Shown here in pieces: positions 6,873 to 9,876 of a DNA stretch of 9,876 bases. Made by a program: the position numbers and the translations under genes. Source of the DNA: Bacteroidota bacterium (GTDB taxonomy: Bacteria; Bacteroidota; Kryptoniia; Kryptoniales; JAKASW01); assembly GCA_021785235.1 (NCBI GenBank), contig JAJYGB010000491.1, positions 1 to 9,876 on the forward strand, read 5' to 3'. How positions within the stretch are numbered: the stretch's first letter is position 1; every line of letters starts with the position of its first letter. The notes under the pieces are model-generated. The model was not told the origin of the DNA and made no database searches. It saw nothing but the letters and a program-made list of their open reading frames with translations.

Positions 6873-7051
6873 GAGGAGTTTTCGATTCCTTCCCGGGACC
6901 GGTTTACAACTCTCGTATGCCCGCATGCAAAAACCTGATTGAGACTGCCGGCTTTCCACCTCTGTCGGAGGAGGACGCCTGCTGCATAAACTCCCTGGCG
7001 CCCCTTCTCAAACGCGTCGACCGGGCTATACCAATTTCCAATCGATCCTTC

Positions 7052-9514
7052 TTACTTCAGCAGGATCATTTTCCTGGTTACAATGTTGCTTCCCGCGGTC
7101 AGCCTGTAGAAGTAAACTCCGCTGCTCAACCTCGCACCATCAAAGTCCACGGTGTAGTTGCCGGCTGAAATTCTCTTATTGATCAATTCAGCCACCATCT
7201 GGCCCAGCACGTTATAAACGAGAAGCGTGACCTGTTGAGCTGATGGCAAAGAGAAGTCAATCTTGGTTGAAGGGTTGAACGGATTTGGGAAGTTCTGCTC
7301 CAACGAAAAACGGGCTGGAATTCCGTTGTGGACTTCCACCACAGCAGTTGTGGAAGGAAGCCCGTAGACCTGCAGCTCCGCGATGGAATAGGGACCATTG
7401 GTGCCCGGAGCCTGAAGCAGGAGCGAGACATACCTTCCGACAGGCGGATTGGTAGTGTCTGTGAGTATCGTCTCGACGTAGTTGGTTCCGCCTGTGCCGT
7501 TTGTGACACTCGTCAGAACGGTCCAACTGTTGTCATCGGGGGACAGTCGCAGCCAATACTGCTTCGCATACTCTTTATTGCCCCAGCGAATTACGATTTT
7601 ACTTACTTTGTATTCTCTCCGGAGGTCTAACACTACGGTCTGCGCCTGTGGTGCTGCGGCGGCCTGCCACCTTGAAAAATTGTTTCCGTCTACCATTCTC
7701 GCCGGAGTACTCAGGCTATAGGCCACTGTGTCGTTAGAGCTGGCAGTCACTGTGGCACCCAGCGCCCTATCGACTTGGTCGGGGGCAAGGACCGGGATCG
7801 TGATGCTGAGGGAATCTGTCTCGTCGCCGCTAGCGAGGAGTTTGTACGTGTTGGCTGTGGCCGTGGGATAAACGACCAGGGAGTCGTAAGCGCTCACACT
7901 GCTATCATTCAAAGAAACGGTGGAGTTCTTTACAACGTGCCAGTAGATTGCAGAGTTCTCTCCCGTGCCTACAGCAACTGGAAATGCCGAAAAAGAAATG
8001 ATGCGGCCGGTGGGGAGTACGGTTATCGCGACCGTGGCCGTGTCCGTCACAACACCGGAAGCTATAAGAGTATAAGTGGTCGTGACGGATGGGCTGACCA
8101 CCAAGCTGTCTTTCACGTTCGACTCTGTCGCACCGTTCAGTTTAACTGCCGAGCCCGGTTCGACATCCCATTTGATCATAGCGTTATCGGATTTTTCAAT
8201 CGTTGTCGCACTCGCGCTGAAGAGGTAGATGGTCCCGGTCTGAGGATGTATGATTACGTCGTTCCGGTAATTCGTGAACATATACTCCAGGGCCGTCCAC
8301 GTGTCATTGGCGGCATTAAGTTTGTTGGTCGGCGTGTTTGGGAAATCTGTCCAGGACCAGTCAAGACCTCCGGCATAGCCGTTGTTGTATAGTGCCGGGT
8401 AAAGGGCCTGATCATCCAGTCCGTCGGTCGATTGCATCCAGAACTCCGCGACGACGATCGGTTTGTCGAGCCCCCAGTACGAAGCCTGATGCGTAAACGG
8501 CGAAAGTGCGCTCGAGCCATAGTAATAATAGTGGACGCTGTAGAAATTCAGCGTACCCATCGTGTCTCCGCCGGCAGCGACAAGCCTGGAATCGCTGTAG
8601 ATATTCGTATCCTGGACCGCTGCAATCCTGTCGAGATATTCGAGCATCTGCTGTGTCGTGAGCGGTGTCCTGTGGGTCGCGTTAAATTCATCCGTCATTG
8701 CCTGCAGCTGATTCTGTGAAAGAGAGTTCACTCCTTTCAAATCGGAGAGCTTACTCCCAGCGACAGGATTCACGTCGGTGAGTGTTTGAAAACTTCCGGG
8801 GCCGGTGGTTACAAACGCAGATGGGTCGGCACGGTGGATACCGCCGGCTATCAGGTTTGTGAAGGTCTGCACTGCGGTTGTCGGAACTGTCGGGTCGGCC
8901 ATGTAAAAGTTCGTCCCCGTCGTCATGCCGTTGGGTTCGTTACAGACCTCCCAGGCGATTATCGCGGAGTCCCCCTTTACTGAATCCACCATCGGTATCA
9001 GGCAATTTCTTACATATGCCATCGTGTACGCGGTGTCGGTTAGCATCTTGATGTTCGCATACAGCCTGGCAGAGTCTATCTCTGTTGTCCTCAGCATGTC
9101 AAACGACCATAAGCATAGGATGAGTCCGACATTATTCTGCCGGGCGAGGCTGAGGAGTTGCCTGAGATTCTGAATTGTATTCGGACCGGGTCCGGTAACG
9201 TAGCCATTCGTATCGTATACCGGAGTCTGGGAACCGTTGATATGAAGCCACACCCTGAGCGCGTTCCCACCTGCCGCATGGACAGTTTGAAACTCTTTCT
9301 GGAATTGAGCAGTGTTAAGCGCGTTCGGGCCCAGATCGGCGGCAAAGTTCACCCACGCGACGTTGATCCCGCTGAGAAAGATGTCTTTACTCGCGTAGTG
9401 TATGCGTGACGTCGACTGCGCTCGCACGTCCACCCGCAAAAGCAGGAGCAACGCGGCTGCTGCCAGTATCAAATATCTTTTTGAAGCCCGTTTTCCCGTA
9501 GCAAATTGTTTCAT
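7052..9514 (-). CDS. Secreted multidomain GH5-type endo-glycanase with T9SS sorting domain
   Basis: This 820-residue protein begins with a signal peptide (charged start, leucine-rich core to about 28, likely cleavage near VRA-Q, 31-33). A clan GH-A/GH5-like barrel follows (about 38-420). Seen catalytic features are R87 (ALRVWL), the acid/base E193 in WEVCNEP, H328 and Y329 (SVHYYYYG), the nucleophile E357 in VVAEFW, and W386 or W388 (GLDWSW). A helical insert lies at about 255-305. Two Ig-like domains (about 430-500 and 503-577) lead to an F5/8-type C (discoidin/CBM-like) domain at about 583-718. The C-terminus (735-820) is a T9SS type A sorting domain with NFPNPFNPST and TRKMILLK. The enzyme is therefore expected outside the cell or on its surface. 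GH5 members cut beta-1,4 links in mannan, glucomannan or cellulose; the subfamily cannot be fixed by eye, and a mannanase-like role is my first guess. ATG 9514 has GGGAGGT 7 nt upstream. Confidence 0.88.
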   Translation of the reverse strand: MKQFATGKRASKRYLILAAAALLLLLRVDVRAQSTSRIHYASKDIFLSGINVAWVNFAADLGPNALNTAQFQKEFQTVHAAGGNALRVWLHINGSQTPVYDTNGYVTGPGPNTIQNLRQLLSLARQNNVGLILCLWSFDMLRTTEIDSARLYANIKMLTDTAYTMAYVRNCLIPMVDSVKGDSAIIAWEVCNEPNGMTTGTNFYMADPTVPTTAVQTFTNLIAGGIHRADPSAFVTTGPGSFQTLTDVNPVAGSKLSDLKGVNSLSQNQLQAMTDEFNATHRTPLTTQQMLEYLDRIAAVQDTNIYSDSRLVAAGGDTMGTLNFYSVHYYYYGSSALSPFTHQASYWGLDKPIVVAEFWMQSTDGLDDQALYPALYNNGYAGGLDWSWTDFPNTPTNKLNAANDTWTALEYMFTNYRNDVIIHPQTGTIYLFSASATTIEKSDNAMIKWDVEPGSAVKLNGATESNVKDSLVVSPSVTTTYTLIASGVVTDTATVAITVLPTGRIISFSAFPVAVGTGENSAIYWHVVKNSTVSLNDSSVSAYDSLVVYPTATANTYKLLASGDETDSLSITIPVLAPDQVDRALGATVTASSNDTVAYSLSTPARMVDGNNFSRWQAAAAPQAQTVVLDLRREYKVSKIVIRWGNKEYAKQYWLRLSPDDNSWTVLTSVTNGTGGTNYVETILTDTTNPPVGRYVSLLLQAPGTNGPYSIAELQVYGLPSTTAVVEVHNGIPARFSLEQNFPNPFNPSTKIDFSLPSAQQVTLLVYNVLGQMVAELINKRISAGNYTVDFDGARLSSGVYFYRLTAGSNIVTRKMILLK

Positions 9515-9521
9515 TTGAGTT

Positions 9522-9528
9522 ACCTCCC
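9522..9528 (-). promoter_or_regulatory. Strong Shine-Dalgarno sequence of the GH5 gene
   Basis: GGGAGGT on the minus strand lies 7 nt before ATG 9514 and fixes the start ahead of the signal peptide. Such clear sites argue against a Bacteroidia host, where Shine-Dalgarno use is rare. Confidence 0.8.
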
Positions 9529-9580
9529 GCTGGTTTAATCTGGTCGAAATTATTCAGTCGTTCCTGACATCTGACGATTC

Positions 9581-9597
9581 CGCTTCAATCCACGATT
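9581..9597. repeat. 17-bp direct repeat upstream of GH5 gene, copy A
   Basis: The sequence cgcttcaatccacgatt matches copy B (9634-9650) at 15 of 17 positions, 53 bp apart, close to five helical turns. This copy also contains the perfect inverted repeat CAATC-CAC-GATTG (9586-9598). It lies 67-83 nt before the GH5 start, a fitting place for a regulator site. Confidence 0.45.
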
Positions 9598-9633
9598 GAC
9601 CCGGATGCGAACTCACTGACGGATGGAGACTCA

Positions 9634-9650
9634 CGCTTCGAGCCACGATT
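9634..9650. repeat. 17-bp direct repeat upstream of GH5 gene, copy B
   Basis: The sequence cgcttcgagccacgatt is the second copy of the repeat seen at 9581-9597. The two mismatches (g for a, g for t) break the inner inverted repeat found in copy A. It lies just beyond the stop codon of the upstream esterase gene, inside the short gap of 146 nt. Confidence 0.45.
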
Positions 9651-9660
9651 TCCCGCCCTC

Positions 9661-9876
9661 TTACCTGACCTCCGGGAAAAGGCCCAGCGAATCGATCGTT
9701 GCGATAAGTTCTTCGGCCATCTTCTCGTGCGTAGCTACCGAGGGGTGCCTGTTTGCGACGTATCCCCCCTGAAACTCGTCGAACCGCGCATATGTGAGGC
9801 CTTCGAATCCCTTCTTCCTTTCCTCGCGGACAACGGCCTCAGTATTTTCACGCGCCCACTTAATGTAAGGATACCA
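9661..9876 (-). CDS. SGNH/GDSL hydrolase, CE2-like carbohydrate esterase, C-terminal part (cut by window edge)
   Basis: The last 71 codons of a minus-strand gene are visible, ending at TAA 9663-9661. The diagnostic piece is ANRHPSVATHEKMAEELI, which matches the C-terminal catalytic-His region of SGNH esterases of the CE2 type (usual form D-x-HPN-x-x-THQKMA). Here Asn stands near the place where the family often has Asp or Trp before the His. Ahead of it, YIKWARENTEAVVREERKKG fits the last helix of the fold, and a strand LTYARFDEF follows. CE2 enzymes remove acetyl groups from xylan or glucomannan oligosaccharides. The catalytic Ser and any signal peptide lie outside the window, so location and activity cannot be judged. 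The gene ends 146 nt before the GH5 start and probably belongs to the same carbohydrate-use block. Confidence 0.7.
   Translation of the reverse strand, partial: WYPYIKWARENTEAVVREERKKGFEGLTYARFDEFQGGYVANRHPSVATHEKMAEELIATIDSLGLFPEVR

Larger units (their letters stand above)
6801..6902. repeat. Three imperfect copies of a CCTTCCCGGGACCG motif
   Basis: Plus-strand copies lie at 6801-6813 (ccttcccggaccg), 6862-6873 (cctcccgggacg) and 6888-6902 (ccttcccgggaccgg). The cores are near-palindromic (TCCCGGGA), so copies can pair with one another in RNA or act as protein sites. They lie 51-152 nt upstream of the GH94 start. Confidence 0.5.
6751..7051. other. Intergenic region between GH5 and GH94 genes, rich in GC inverted repeats
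   Basis: About 300 nt without a supported gene. It contains three CCTTCCCGGGACCG-like copies (6801-6902), a compact hairpin (6854-6872), an 18-bp imperfect palindrome (6837-6854) and the GH94 ribosome binding site. I found no convincing -35/-10 pair. The part next to the GH5 stop (about 6910-7051) shows nothing I can name. Confidence 0.6.

Noticed and set aside
6801..6902. CCCGGG-centred repeats as a CRISPR array or mobile-element end
   Set aside because: The copies are short, unequal in length and irregularly spaced, with no spacers, transposase or target duplication.
7775..8392. Plus-strand open frame of 205 codons
   Set aside because: Antisense to the middle of the GH5 protein; no family resemblance and no plausible start site.

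Overview
The window looks like a chromosomal segment of a Bacteroidota/Ignavibacteriota-type (FCB-group) bacterium. The best evidence is the large secreted enzyme at 7052-9514, which ends in a type IX secretion (T9SS type A) sorting domain with the NFPNPFNPST motif and a ...TRKMILLK tail. Several genes have good Shine-Dalgarno sequences (AAGGAG, GGGAGG, AGAGG). This is unlike most Bacteroidia and fits an Ignavibacteria/Kryptonia/Chlorobi-like lineage better. That taxonomic placement is inference. All recognisable genes lie on the minus strand, so the text below follows their direction of transcription, from high to low coordinates.

Right-hand part (9876 to 4315) is a carbohydrate-use cluster. 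It starts with the C-terminus of an SGNH/CE2-like carbohydrate esterase, cut by the window edge. Next comes a secreted multidomain GH5-type endo-glycanase (signal peptide, GH5 barrel, two Ig-like domains, F5/8-type C or CBM-like domain, T9SS tail). Last is a cytoplasmic GH94 cellobiose phosphorylase. A reasonable model is that the esterase removes acetyl groups and the GH5 enzyme cuts a beta-1,4 glucan or (gluco)mannan outside the cell. The imported cellobiose would then be phosphorolysed to glucose-1-phosphate and glucose. The two non-coding gaps here carry repeats and palindromes that could be regulatory.

Middle part (4168 to 819) is a tight five-gene run: a small membrane protein with an HEGGH (zinc-protease-like) motif, a Dabb-family protein, an ABC ATPase, an ABC-2 type permease, and an exported LolA-like protein. 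Gene spacing is 5 nt, 50 nt, a 4-nt overlap (ATGA) and a 1-nt overlap (TGATG), so co-transcription and translational coupling are likely. The last three genes look like an envelope-related export module. Their substrate is unknown.

Left part (818 to 1) holds about 400 nt without an intact gene, including what may be the C-terminal remnant of a ROK-family kinase and a sigma70-like promoter. The window ends in the first 139 codons of mutS.

No tRNA, rRNA, CRISPR array, insertion sequence or integrase was seen. The region looks like ordinary chromosome with an accessory polysaccharide-use block, not a mobile element.
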